42,248 nt of DNA from Chlamydiota bacterium (lineage in GTDB: Bacteria; Chlamydiota; Chlamydiia; Chlamydiales; JACKPQ01). The stretch is from positions 1 through 42,248 of the forward strand of contig JAJFLZ010000019.1 in NCBI GenBank assembly GCA_021772435.1, given 5' to 3'. Below, in pieces: positions 17,167-26,380 of the stretch (the first letter of the stretch is position 1; every line of letters begins with the position of its first letter). A program made the translations under genes and the position numbers. The notes below the pieces were generated by a model. It had not been told where the DNA came from. It searched no databases and saw only the letters and a program-made list of their open reading frames with translations.

Positions 17167-17932
17167 ATAGCATGTTGTTGTAGAAATACACGCGCAATTT
17201 TGATTCAAATAATTCATGCAATAGTTTTCCCGGCGCTGTTTTAGCATCTAAGATGACAAATGACACGCCTCTTTTTTCTTCATCTAACACCGACTGAATA
17301 TTAGCCTGAACGCCTTCGCGAACAGAGCTCACAAATTGTTCATTGTCCATTTGGAGTTTTTGTATAATTTGCAACTCGTCATCTGCAGGTGCATGGCAGC
17401 TCGTCATACCCGAGATAACCGGCGTTTTATAGCTTCCCTCTACTGTACGCTTAAAAGTTGAGTGGTATTCCTCACCTTTTTTAAAACACTCAACAGCATA
17501 TGTTTCAGTTTTATAGCTTTGCTTCTCTTCTTTTGTAGGCGGAATCGTATTTTCAAGGCCCGTCAGATAGTCTTCGATTGTTAATTCAAGCGTATTGTTT
17601 TCAAAAGACAATACGTATGTTGTGCTCAGTTGAATGTCGTTATTTACAACGAATGCATCGACTTTCATATTTTTCAAACGGCCATTATCATAGTCTACAG
17701 ACACAACATGAACATCTTCACCGGAATCAATCGCAAGATTAAGTTTTTCCAAATCCTCCGGCTGCATAGGGCCGTTAGGTTGCTTGATCTCTTTAGCTTG
17801 CGTCAATACAGGTAACTGAGGCATCTCTTTTGAGACCTTCGAGGACACATGCTTGGCTTTGGAAGACTTACTACCTGCAAAAGCATAGCTGCTTAGACAC
17901 AACACTATTAAAAGACTCAAAAATTTCTTCAT
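17096..17932 (-). CDS. Exported protein of unknown function
   Basis: A 278-aa protein with a clear Sec signal peptide (MKKFLSLLIVLCLSSYAFAG, cleavage after AFA). The mature part is lysine-rich at first (SKSSKAKHVSSKVSKE) and then mixed alpha/beta, with only two Cys in the mature chain. I recognise no domain. The start at 17932 diverges from the second pseudopilin by 48 bases, with AGGAG (17938-17942 on the complementary strand) just upstream as ribosome site. It sits among pseudopilin genes, so it could be a secreted substrate or a periplasmic partner; that is only contextual. Its last 71 bp overlap the OPT gene in the opposite direction. Confidence 0.8.
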   Translation of the reverse strand: MKKFLSLLIVLCLSSYAFAGSKSSKAKHVSSKVSKEMPQLPVLTQAKEIKQPNGPMQPEDLEKLNLAIDSGEDVHVVSVDYDNGRLKNMKVDAFVVNNDIQLSTTYVLSFENNTLELTIEDYLTGLENTIPPTKEEKQSYKTETYAVECFKKGEEYHSTFKRTVEGSYKTPVISGMTSCHAPADDELQIIQKLQMDNEQFVSSVREGVQANIQSVLDEEKRGVSFVILDAKTAPGKLLHELFESKLRVYFYNNMLSTLLQHDTPKTQETQLKDHKAQG

Positions 17933-17966
17933 TTGGATACTCCTTTTTTTTCAAACTTCAAACGAG

Positions 17967-17972
17967 TATAAT
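17967..17972 (+). promoter_or_regulatory. Perfect -10 box eight bases before the second pseudopilin start
   Basis: TATAAT ends eight bases before the ATG at 17981, placing the expected start of transcription within one or two bases of the start codon. The -35 region is a T-run without a recognisable hexamer. Confidence 0.4.
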
Positions 17973-17980
17973 CTTATTTT

Positions 17981-18550
17981 ATGAAAATCGTCAAAAAACT
18001 TTCTTTCTCTTTGATCGAAGTCGGGCTAGCACTATTTTTAGGAGCTGTCATGATCGGCCTATTACTTTCAACTTTCACCTACTCCACTAAAATTAAAAAA
18101 CAAATCGAACAAACATCAGTTAAAGTTTTACAACGCAAGTATACTCAAGAGCGTCTCACGCAAATTTTTTCAGCATCAAGTACTGATTTTAAGTGCAGCA
18201 AAGACAAGTTAACGTTTGTTTTTGATCAAGGGCCCGATCTTCAAAAGGCTTTTTCAGGAAAGGTTAAAGCCAGTCTTTTTCTTGATAACCATCAGTTAAA
18301 GCTAGCTATTCAATCTATTGAAGATGAAAATTTAGCTCGCATTGATACTCTGCTAGAACACATCTCATCCCTTGAGTGGGCTTTTCTACCGCAGCCTGAA
18401 GCAGAAGGTTTTGGTAAAGAGACAAGCAAAACATCCTGGGATGACAAATCCCCGCCTCTTGCTATCAGACTCACGCTAAATTTAGAAGACGGACTATCTG
18501 TTCCGTTTGCTTTTTTTACAGCTAAGCCTATTTTTGAGATGTCTAAATGA
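17981..18550 (+). CDS. Type II secretion pseudopilin-like protein
   Basis: A 189-aa protein starting MKIVKKLS then FSLIEVGLALFLGAVMIGLLL. This is a prepilin leader, a cleavage site after Ser8, Phe at mature position 1 and Glu at position +5, followed by one hydrophobic helix. The rest is a soluble domain with no recognised fold. Pseudopilins form the short periplasmic pilus of the type II secretion system and are processed by a prepilin peptidase, which is not in this window. There is no Shine-Dalgarno; a -10 box lies immediately upstream. Its stop overlaps the start of the GspK-like gene (ATGA), indicating a two-gene unit. Confidence 0.78.
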   Translation: MKIVKKLSFSLIEVGLALFLGAVMIGLLLSTFTYSTKIKKQIEQTSVKVLQRKYTQERLTQIFSASSTDFKCSKDKLTFVFDQGPDLQKAFSGKVKASLFLDNHQLKLAIQSIEDENLARIDTLLEHISSLEWAFLPQPEAEGFGKETSKTSWDDKSPPLAIRLTLNLEDGLSVPFAFFTAKPIFEMSK

Positions 18551-19368
18551 ATCTTTTGCCCTTTATCTTAATTATCTTAGCCCTCTTTGCTACTTTGAGC
18601 ACCAGTCTTTTGACTAAGGGCCGCTCCCTTGCCCTAGAGCATAAAGCCTACAAAAACTACATGGATGCAGAGCGCTCAGCCAAAAATGCGATGATTAAAA
18701 CTGCCTACGACAAAATTCCAGTTCCAAAAAACGATAAAGACCCCAAGGAGGCTCCTCCTCCACAACACGTCAAAAACTGGCGCCAGCAATCAGGCAAGCA
18801 GAAAAAAGCTCGCTTAAATATTTATGCTCTACTCCATGAAGAAGATCCAGATCTCCATTTAAAGAAAGCGTTTTTAGCTCTGATGGATGAGCTCTATGCA
18901 GGACTGCCTATCTATGTGGAATTAAAAAAAGAAGGCAAGCTTCCCCAATTTTTTGAACAGTGGAAAACACACGAGACGCTCTCAAGCATGGTTTTTGAAG
19001 ACCCAGACTTCACTTTGCTTTTCTACAAAATGAAAAAAGGCTGCGTCTGCTATGACACAGAAACACCCGTGGGGTATCCACCTCTTGAAGATTTCGTTCA
19101 TATCGACAGATCTAATGCGAAAAGACCCATGCCGTGGCGCCTAGCACGTCCGCCTCTTTTGCGCGCTTATTTTGATCAATTGACGACATCCATTCTCAAG
19201 CTAGAAGCAGAAAATACCACCACACAAAGCACACTCACGCGCGAGCAGCTTGACGAGCTTTTGCAAACCCACCCAGCCATCCCCAAACATTTGCTAAACG
19301 ATTCTGTGGGTAATACATCCGATTCCGAGTTCATCGGAACAAGCGATTTGACAAAAGTACGTCATTAA
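18547..19368 (+). CDS. Possible GspK-like minor pseudopilin or secretion accessory protein
   Basis: A 273-aa protein with an N-terminal hydrophobic helix (LLPFILIILALFATLSTSLL) and a soluble, mostly helical remainder. It lacks the Glu at position +5, which is also missing in true GspK proteins, and its size is close to that of GspK. It is translationally coupled to the pseudopilin before it (ATGA overlap at 18547-18550). A middle segment has a CVC pair (KKGCVCYDTE). I infer a minor-pseudopilin role from context; sequence similarity to GspK is not obvious by eye. Its stop lies four bases from the convergent kinase stop. Confidence 0.6.
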   Translation: MNLLPFILIILALFATLSTSLLTKGRSLALEHKAYKNYMDAERSAKNAMIKTAYDKIPVPKNDKDPKEAPPPQHVKNWRQQSGKQKKARLNIYALLHEEDPDLHLKKAFLALMDELYAGLPIYVELKKEGKLPQFFEQWKTHETLSSMVFEDPDFTLLFYKMKKGCVCYDTETPVGYPPLEDFVHIDRSNAKRPMPWRLARPPLLRAYFDQLTTSILKLEAENTTTQSTLTREQLDELLQTHPAIPKHLLNDSVGNTSDSEFIGTSDLTKVRH

Positions 19369-19372
19369 CAAA

Positions 19373-21088
19373 TTAAACAATCGCTTCGTTTTTAGCTTTG
19401 GGCAGTGTGATTGTAAAGGTCGTGCCTTCGCCAAAGCTAGAGTTGACATCCAGGGCCCCTTCGTGCTTTTCGATGATGTTACGAACGATAGAAAGGCCAA
19501 GTCCTGCGCCGCCGAGTTTGCGGGAATGTGATTTGGAAACGGTGTAAAACCTATCAAAAATATGGTCCAAATCTCGCTCAGGAATTCCGATGCCTTGGTC
19601 ACTGATGCAAACGACGTAATCTTCTTCAATTTCGCTAACGCGTAATGAAATTTTTGCCGGAGCCGGTGAGTATTTAACAGCATTTTCAAGCAAATTCATG
19701 ATAGCTAAATCAAGCAAGGCCGAATCAACATTGACAGCATAGTTTTGCAAAGGCGGCTCAAATATGAGTTCTACATCAGGGTGAATCGCTTGCAGTTGAT
19801 GGTGACAGTTTTCTAAAACAACGATCAGATCCCGCTCTTCAAGGCAGGTTTTCGGTAAGTTGTCTAAGTCGGCTAGCACGAGCAAGTTTTTAACGAGTGC
19901 TGACATGCGATAGCAGTTGCGAACGATTTTGTCGGTAATGTCCTCGAGCATCGATTCGGATATTTCGGGCAAGTCGTGCAGCATCTCTGCAAAACCTTTA
20001 ATGATTGTGATAGGAGTGCGCAGTTCATGGGAGGCATTGGCAATGAATTCTTTGCCCATGGTTAGAATTTTGTGATGTGTAGAATTGTCCTGCAAGAGAA
20101 GCGCCACGCCTTCTTTTACACCAATTGGGATTGCGACAATATCGAGGTGGATTTTATTTTCATCACCTACAATCAGCGAGTCGGTCAAAAGAGCATGGTT
20201 ATGCACAGCAGCTTTAGCAAGTTCCTGACATTTTGGAAGCGCATGGGAGGGCCTTTTAGGATCAATTGTTCTAAAATCGCGACCGACTAGCTGCGATTTG
20301 GGTGTGCCCAGAAGTTTTGCTCCTTTGAGGTTAGCGTAGGTGACATTGAGATCGGAATCGACAGTAATCACACCTTCGTTTAGAGAATCGATGATACAGC
20401 TAGCTCTTTGTCTTTCTAGATAGAGTTTCGATTTGAGTTCTTCTACTTCTTTGCCCAGTTGATTGAGCGCGCCAGCAAACACAGCTGCCTCGCTGGTACC
20501 CGACGCATCCATTTCAGGAAGCGCCTTGATTTTCCCTTTGTGATAATCATTCACAGCTCTAAATAAAACGTTGATGGGTCTAGAAAATAGCGTGAGCATG
20601 GTCAGGCTTAGGATACAAAACATCAGAGAGAAAAACGACCCACCACCGATATAGATCATACGGATATCGCCAATACTGATCGGGATATTTTTGTGATTGT
20701 AAAAAGCCACGATTTCAAATGGCTGATGATCATATTCAAATATAACAGAGGCCCGCGATAGATTGGATCGAGTTGTCCCTTGGGGGGTATTTTGTCTTCT
20801 ATGATTTTGCAAACTCAACGTGTCAAATAGCACTTCACCATCACAATCTTTCACTTGAAGGTCCATCGGATGAGGCGTTGCTTTGACTCTAGCAAGTTCT
20901 ATCAACGCACTGACATTGCCAGCGGTTGTAATATCTGAAACCCACGTGTTAATTTCTTTTTTTACTTTGTGACGCACATACATTTCGACAAATTTATTGA
21001 TCGATAAAAAGTAGGCTCCGCATAAAAAGCTAAACAGCAGAAGATGTCCTAAAAAGGCTTTGTATGTGAGCGAAAGCACTTTTTTCAT
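19373..21088 (-). CDS. Membrane sensor histidine kinase (PhoR/ResE-type layout)
   Basis: A 571-aa protein. TM1 is at about 11-31, an extracytoplasmic sensor region of about 110 residues follows, TM2 is at about 143-168, then a HAMP-like linker (about 170-220). A PAS domain (about 228-340) and a HisKA box with NASHELRTPI (phospho-acceptor His354) come next. The ATPase domain has N-box NLLENAVKYS (465-474), G1 DQGIGIPERD (497-506) and G2 GGAGLGLSIV (526-535). All catalytic motifs are intact. It is the second gene of a unit with the class III cyclase, with ATGA overlap at 21085-21088. No response regulator lies nearby, so it is an orphan kinase in this window. Confidence 0.94.
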   Translation of the reverse strand: MKKVLSLTYKAFLGHLLLFSFLCGAYFLSINKFVEMYVRHKVKKEINTWVSDITTAGNVSALIELARVKATPHPMDLQVKDCDGEVLFDTLSLQNHRRQNTPQGTTRSNLSRASVIFEYDHQPFEIVAFYNHKNIPISIGDIRMIYIGGGSFFSLMFCILSLTMLTLFSRPINVLFRAVNDYHKGKIKALPEMDASGTSEAAVFAGALNQLGKEVEELKSKLYLERQRASCIIDSLNEGVITVDSDLNVTYANLKGAKLLGTPKSQLVGRDFRTIDPKRPSHALPKCQELAKAAVHNHALLTDSLIVGDENKIHLDIVAIPIGVKEGVALLLQDNSTHHKILTMGKEFIANASHELRTPITIIKGFAEMLHDLPEISESMLEDITDKIVRNCYRMSALVKNLLVLADLDNLPKTCLEERDLIVVLENCHHQLQAIHPDVELIFEPPLQNYAVNVDSALLDLAIMNLLENAVKYSPAPAKISLRVSEIEEDYVVCISDQGIGIPERDLDHIFDRFYTVSKSHSRKLGGAGLGLSIVRNIIEKHEGALDVNSSFGEGTTFTITLPKAKNEAIV

Positions 21089-23592
21089 TGTCTTTTCTTG
21101 TATCCTTTCACTTCGTAAACAGTTAACGCTTCAGTAAAGCCTTTGAGCTCAACGCCTGGAACTTCCTGAACATCGAATGTTTCAGACACTTGTGGGCTTT
21201 TTAGCGTTCCGTCTGTAATCAAGACTTGCATTGGTTTAGCAAACTCGCAAATACGAGATGATAAGTTAACATTCGATCCTAAAACGGTGTAATTTAAACG
21301 GTTTTCTGCGCCCATGTTACCCGCCACAACAAGTCCAGTATGTATGCCAAAGCCCATTTCAATCGGCGCTTTGCCCTGTCCCTGACGCTCTTTATTCCAG
21401 TCTGAGAGGGTTTGAACCATTGTTAGTGCGCTTTGAACAGCTTTAAGAGCACTGTCTTCTTTAGCTACCGGCGCGCCAAACAATGCCATGACCTCATCTC
21501 CAACGTATTTATCAATGACACCTCCAAACTCATCAATGGCATGTGAAATTTTTGTCATACATGTATTGAGTAGTTCAATCACCTCTCCGGGAGGCATCTT
21601 CTCTGTTAAACGCGTAAATTGTCTAATATCGGCAAATAAAACTGTTACTTCACGCTCTTCACCGCCCAGGTGAATGCTACCTTTTAAAATTTCTTCAGCA
21701 ATTTCGCGTGAGACAACTTTGTTAAGCACACCGCGTACTTTTTCCTTATCGCGTAGCTCATCGACCATTTTACAAAACGTCCGATACAGCGTGCAGATTT
21801 CATCTTTACGGTTTGTTTTAAGCTCAGGCAATTTGACATGCTCAAACTTTCCTTTAGCAACGAGATCTGTTGCGTTAGCAAGTGTTGTAATCGGCTTTGT
21901 CATGCGTTTAGCAATGTTATTGAGGATAATTAGCACAACTGCAAGCGCTATAAATGAGACGAGCCTCATCTGCATCGAAATATGCTCAATTAATTTATTA
22001 GCATTTTCATCAAGTGTATCAACTAAAGCAAATTCTTTCTCTTTTGGATTAAATACAAAAAAGTGAAAGTCAGTAGAGGGAAAGGGCTCCATGTGCAAAA
22101 AAAACATCTCTTCATTTCCAACGCGCACAACACCCGATTTGTCAGGCATGATGTTTTCAAGTGGCAACTGCTTCCAGATAGGGTCTTGCGTCGGTTTTCC
22201 ATCAGCATTGTAAACGCTAACGACACGACCATCAGACACTAAAACCGTCACTTCATGAGTAGCAAGTGAGAGTTGCTGCAAGATTTTGTTAGCATCAACT
22301 CCAATTGTTAAATAGCCTACGCGATTTCCCTGCCCGGTGTTGTTCTTTAACTGCATGGTGTTAGAAAAAAATGTATGCCCAAGGTTTGGTACATCGATCA
22401 CTTCCATTCCCGAATCCATGCACAAATCTTCCTGGCTAGGAAAAATATTCCGCTCGCATTTTTCTATGCTAAAAAGAGGCTTTGGAGAAAACATGTTGCG
22501 AGTGTAAACAGCTTTTCCAACATCTTCTCTTTCCAAAAACCTTGCCACACCTACAGGAGCTTTTGGGTTAAATGGTGAATGTCCTAGAACACCCGTCGCA
22601 AGAAGTGTCGATAGGCCCATCGCCATATCGATTTCATCATAACGATCAAACAAGGTGATGATCTCTTCGACAACTTCCTTGTTCATAATTTTACCGTAGA
22701 ATTTTTTCTCACGGCTCACTTCGATGCTCCATTCTGTGGGAATATCTTCACGGCCGCTTCCTGGTAGGTGAGCATGCACCCAGGCCTGCAATTCTTTCGG
22801 CGCAGATGGTGGAGGCAAATCACGTTCATGAGCATGCAGATACCCTTGAGCAATACGCAAATTTTTGGCGAGCTCTTCAACATAGGCATCCATTTGCTGC
22901 TGCCCAGCTAAAATAGGAAATTCGATTGAGCCGACTAGTTGTCTTTCCACAGACTGGATCGCTTGATCAGATAAATTTAACTTAAGCAAATCTTGTATAG
23001 AAAAAAGAGCATACCTGGCTCTTGACTGAACATCGTCTTTGACGTTTTGAACAGATTCATGCAGCAAAAAGCGGTCAAATTGCATTCTCACACCGATAAG
23101 TGGCCCTTCCCACTGATCGCGCGTACCTTTTTTTTGCAATGCGATTAAAGCCACATCTGGTGAAATCGGAAAACGCAGAGCCAGCTGCACTTTATCTGGA
23201 TCGATCGCTATTAGAGATGTGAGCTCGCCTTGGTTAGTGTTTTGAATAAAATCGATCCATTTATTGGAAAAAGTGAGTAAAGCGCTACTGAGCCAGGTTT
23301 GATCTTCCGCATTTTTGACAGATGGTCGAAAGCCTTTGACTAAGGCCTGATTCTCAGCCACTTTGTCGAGAAGTACATTGATTTTTGCTTCTTGAAAAGA
23401 GAGGTCAGAGCGCAAATAAGATTCAAAATGTTGCCGTTTGAGCTCGTTAAGCTTGAGGATCTCTTTTTTGATGTTTTGTTCAGCTTGAAGCAGATTGGTC
23501 TTTGTCACATACCCTTCAAAAAAATATGAAACGGCAAAAGCGACCAAAAATAGCGATCCGACCCACACAAAGAGTCTAGTTCGTAAGCTCAT
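21085..23592 (-). CDS. Membrane-bound class III adenylate cyclase with HAMP domain
   Basis: An 835-aa protein with TM1 (about 8-28), a large extracytoplasmic sensor part (about 30-540; a Cache-like fold is possible), TM2 (about 543-561) and HAMP (about 562-615). A C-terminal cyclase homology domain follows. Catalytic residues are visible: metal-binding Asp655 in LFADIRQFT and Asp699 in DKYVGDEVMALFG, and the transition-state Asn776 and Arg780 in NVNLSSR. The purine-selecting pair is Lys695 and Thr769, which fits ATP rather than GTP. The product is expected to be cAMP. It is the first gene of a two-gene unit with the histidine kinase, so an external signal could feed both outputs. No cAMP receptor is in the window. 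Confidence 0.93.
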   Translation of the reverse strand: MSLRTRLFVWVGSLFLVAFAVSYFFEGYVTKTNLLQAEQNIKKEILKLNELKRQHFESYLRSDLSFQEAKINVLLDKVAENQALVKGFRPSVKNAEDQTWLSSALLTFSNKWIDFIQNTNQGELTSLIAIDPDKVQLALRFPISPDVALIALQKKGTRDQWEGPLIGVRMQFDRFLLHESVQNVKDDVQSRARYALFSIQDLLKLNLSDQAIQSVERQLVGSIEFPILAGQQQMDAYVEELAKNLRIAQGYLHAHERDLPPPSAPKELQAWVHAHLPGSGREDIPTEWSIEVSREKKFYGKIMNKEVVEEIITLFDRYDEIDMAMGLSTLLATGVLGHSPFNPKAPVGVARFLEREDVGKAVYTRNMFSPKPLFSIEKCERNIFPSQEDLCMDSGMEVIDVPNLGHTFFSNTMQLKNNTGQGNRVGYLTIGVDANKILQQLSLATHEVTVLVSDGRVVSVYNADGKPTQDPIWKQLPLENIMPDKSGVVRVGNEEMFFLHMEPFPSTDFHFFVFNPKEKEFALVDTLDENANKLIEHISMQMRLVSFIALAVVLIILNNIAKRMTKPITTLANATDLVAKGKFEHVKLPELKTNRKDEICTLYRTFCKMVDELRDKEKVRGVLNKVVSREIAEEILKGSIHLGGEEREVTVLFADIRQFTRLTEKMPPGEVIELLNTCMTKISHAIDEFGGVIDKYVGDEVMALFGAPVAKEDSALKAVQSALTMVQTLSDWNKERQGQGKAPIEMGFGIHTGLVVAGNMGAENRLNYTVLGSNVNLSSRICEFAKPMQVLITDGTLKSPQVSETFDVQEVPGVELKGFTEALTVYEVKGYKKRQ

Positions 23593-23725
23593 TATTCCCC
23601 TAAATGATTTTTACTACACTACATTAAAAATATACTAAAGTAAACTTAAAAAGCGGTTTTTTGCAGCGTGTGCACCCATACAAATTTTCATCTTCGCTTC
23701 GGGTCTTGGTCTTAAGCAACACTCC

Positions 23726-24769
23726 TTATTTTTGCGGATAAAAGTTTTGATAGCCTTTTGATGTGATGACAATCGTATCTTCCCATCTCGCCCCACCTAA
23801 ACCAGGAACGTATAAACCAGGTTCCACGGTGACAATCATGCCCTCTAATAGTTTGACATGTTTATCAACACCTTTTGATGACAATCTGGGCCCTTCATGC
23901 ACCTCGAGTCCGATGCCATGACCTAAGCTGTGCACAAAATACTCTTCTAATCCCGCTTTCTTCATCACAGCGCGCGCCGCTAAATCCAAATCTTTCAGCT
24001 TAACCCCAGGCTTGCAATGACTCAGTGCCGCTTTTTGCGCAGCAATCGTCGTTTGTAAAACCAAGGCAAGTTTTGTGCTAGGCGTGCCAACAAAGAAGGT
24101 GCGCGTCATATCGCTACAATAACCATCCACAACCACACCCGCATCAACAAGCACAATATCGGACGCTTTCAATTTCGCATGCCCAGTGTGATAATGGGGC
24201 ATAGCAGTATTTGGGCCAAATGCAATGATGGGATCAAATGAGAAACCGCTTGCGCCATTTGCTTTCACATAGGCTTCCAAAAGCAACATAGCTTCCCACT
24301 CGGTCATGCCTCTTTTGAGCTTTTTAGTAAGAAATTGAAACCCCTCCCAGAGCAGTTTTGAGCTTTTTTTCATCGCTTTAATTTCGCCTGCATCTTTGAC
24401 CATACGCAAATTCGCAATCGGAGAATCCACTGGCATCCATTTGCCCCCATACGATTTTGACAAGTCGAGATATCTTCCATAACTGATTGTATTTTGATCA
24501 AAATAGAGCGTTTTTGGCAGATTTTTTTTTATCATGACAGGGTCGCGGTTAGCAACAGATATACTGGATGTTTTTTTTGCAGCCTCCGTATACCTGCCAT
24601 CGACAAATAACCTAGAGCTACTCTTTGTCACTAAAACGATTCCACTCGATAGCTGCACACCTGTTAGATAAAAAATATCCACGGGGTTTTCTACCCATAG
24701 AGCCTTGCCCTTCATCATTTGCTGCACAGCTTTAAGCCGTTTTGAATAGACGCTCAATGTCACCCTCAT
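23726..24769 (-). CDS. pepP: Xaa-Pro aminopeptidase (M24 metallopeptidase)
   Basis: Removes N-terminal residues that precede proline. The 347-aa protein has the creatinase/prolidase N-domain, then the pita-bread domain with all five metal ligands: Asp in VDAGVVVDG, Asp in CSDMTRT, His in HSLGHGIGLEVHEGP, Glu in TVEPGLY and Glu in RWEDTIV. The ATG at 24769 overlaps the end of mutL by 38 bp. An alternative TTG four codons later (24757) has GAGGG just upstream and would shorten the overlap. Alignment of the N-terminal helix (SVYSKRLKAVQQMM) with the family favours one of these two starts. mutL-pepP adjacency is also chlamydial as I recall (CT575/CT574). Confidence 0.94.
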   Translation of the reverse strand: MRVTLSVYSKRLKAVQQMMKGKALWVENPVDIFYLTGVQLSSGIVLVTKSSSRLFVDGRYTEAAKKTSSISVANRDPVMIKKNLPKTLYFDQNTISYGRYLDLSKSYGGKWMPVDSPIANLRMVKDAGEIKAMKKSSKLLWEGFQFLTKKLKRGMTEWEAMLLLEAYVKANGASGFSFDPIIAFGPNTAMPHYHTGHAKLKASDIVLVDAGVVVDGYCSDMTRTFFVGTPSTKLALVLQTTIAAQKAALSHCKPGVKLKDLDLAARAVMKKAGLEEYFVHSLGHGIGLEVHEGPRLSSKGVDKHVKLLEGMIVTVEPGLYVPGLGGARWEDTIVITSKGYQNFYPQK

Positions 24770-26369
24770 CTACGTGTGTAAAAATTGGTTCACCACTAGG
24801 GGCGGTTTCCATATCTTCTGTTTTTAATAGTTCTTTTACAATCATTTCTGCTTCAGACTCATAGTAGAGAGCGCGCCTCGGAATAAGTCTTGGCACTTTT
24901 TTCAAAAGAATCTCTGGATCTTCTTTTCCTGCAGCCGAAAGTAAGCGATCGATCAAAAGAGGAACAGACTCCGGCTCAATGTGAATATGCAGGCTATCAA
25001 CAACAAATGTATGCTCGCCAAACTTACGCATTCCAATTCCGCATCTATGCAATGTCTCCGTGTGCTTTTCTAGCGCAAATACTTGGTCGTGACTATACTC
25101 CAGCGTAATAGGGAGCATTAAGTTTTGCATCTCTCTTTCGAGCTTACCTCTTTGCAGCATCGAATCGTAAAAAATGCGCTCTTCAGCTCGCTTTAAATGC
25201 ACCAACACAAATCCACTGCGCTGCTTACGTACATTTTTAAGAGGGGAATGCTCAGCTGCTAAAATCAAATAAGGCGATAGTAATCCCACAATCGGCAAAC
25301 GCGTGATTGGAATCTCCATCTGCGGCTCTTCCCGCGCAATAAAATCCATCTCTTCATACTGTTGATCCCAACGAGCGGATACGATGGACTCTTTTTTCAC
25401 ACTTGTAAAACTGCCACCGATAGCGTCTTTCACTAGTGTAGATACCTTCTCATCATCATAAAATCGGATTTCTTTTTTCTGAGGATGCACATTTACATCG
25501 ATCCACTCAGTTGGAAACGTCATGTGAAGCGCAAAAATTGGATGCTGATGCGACCCTAAACGCGTAGCATACCCATCAGTTGCAGCATTGCAAATGAGTG
25601 GACACTCGACAGCTCTATTATTGACAAACAAATACTGCCCACTGCGCGTTGACCTGCTAGCTAACGGTTTTCCAAGCAAGCCCTTAATATGTGCCGTGTC
25701 AATCTCTTTTGTCTGCTCTAAATAACTCTTACCAAGCAGCTCTTCTGCAGCACTCATAAATCCCCGGCCAGATGTCTCAAACCGTTTCTTTCCATCACAC
25801 CACAACGCAAGCTGCAGCTCAGGATGGGCAAGCGCCAGGTCTGTCATCTTACGCACAATTTGTGTCGTGGACGTTGAGGGAGATTTTTGAAACTTTCGTC
25901 TAGCCGGCACATTATAAAATAAATGCTTAACTTCAAGTGTGGTCCCAATTTCTCGTGCGCCATCACCCGCAAATCGCATCTTGCCACCATCGATCACAAT
26001 CTCCGTTGCCACAAGTGCATCCGCACAGCGCGTTAAAAGCTTAAATTTAGAAATCGCTGCAATCGATGCTAAGGCCTCTCCACGAAAACCCATCGTCGCC
26101 ACAGTTTCCAAATCCTCGGCTCGTGTAATCTTCGATGTGGCATGCCGCTCGATAGAGAGCAACGCATCATCTCTTGCCATCCCGCAGCCATCGTCACTAA
26201 TCACAATCGATGTAAAGCCGCCGCCAATCACATTCACACTAATGGTTTTAGCGCCGCTATCTATTGCGTTTTCGACCAGCTCTTTAACCACAGCTGCTGG
26301 GTTTTCAATCACCTCACCAGCTGCGATCTTATTAATTGTTTCATCGGATAATACTTGAATGCGCGCCAT
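24732..26369 (-). CDS. mutL: DNA mismatch repair protein MutL, endonuclease motif absent
   Basis: A 545-aa GHKL ATPase that links mismatch recognition to strand removal. N-terminal motifs are intact: ELVENAIDSGA, SDDGCGM, RHATSKI and GFRGEALASI, followed by the transducer domain with VNVHPQKKEIRF. In the C-terminal dimerisation domain the DQHAxxExxxxE metal site of endonuclease-type MutL is replaced by LVHLKRAEERIFYD, so the protein probably lacks nicking activity, or the motif has drifted. A complete MutL normally exceeds 560 residues; this one is at the short end. It is upstream of pepP with an overlap. Confidence 0.95.
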   Translation of the reverse strand: MARIQVLSDETINKIAAGEVIENPAAVVKELVENAIDSGAKTISVNVIGGGFTSIVISDDGCGMARDDALLSIERHATSKITRAEDLETVATMGFRGEALASIAAISKFKLLTRCADALVATEIVIDGGKMRFAGDGAREIGTTLEVKHLFYNVPARRKFQKSPSTSTTQIVRKMTDLALAHPELQLALWCDGKKRFETSGRGFMSAAEELLGKSYLEQTKEIDTAHIKGLLGKPLASRSTRSGQYLFVNNRAVECPLICNAATDGYATRLGSHQHPIFALHMTFPTEWIDVNVHPQKKEIRFYDDEKVSTLVKDAIGGSFTSVKKESIVSARWDQQYEEMDFIAREEPQMEIPITRLPIVGLLSPYLILAAEHSPLKNVRKQRSGFVLVHLKRAEERIFYDSMLQRGKLEREMQNLMLPITLEYSHDQVFALEKHTETLHRCGIGMRKFGEHTFVVDSLHIHIEPESVPLLIDRLLSAAGKEDPEILLKKVPRLIPRRALYYESEAEMIVKELLKTEDMETAPSGEPIFTHVDEGDIERLFKTA

Positions 26370-26380
26370 ATTTGCCTATC

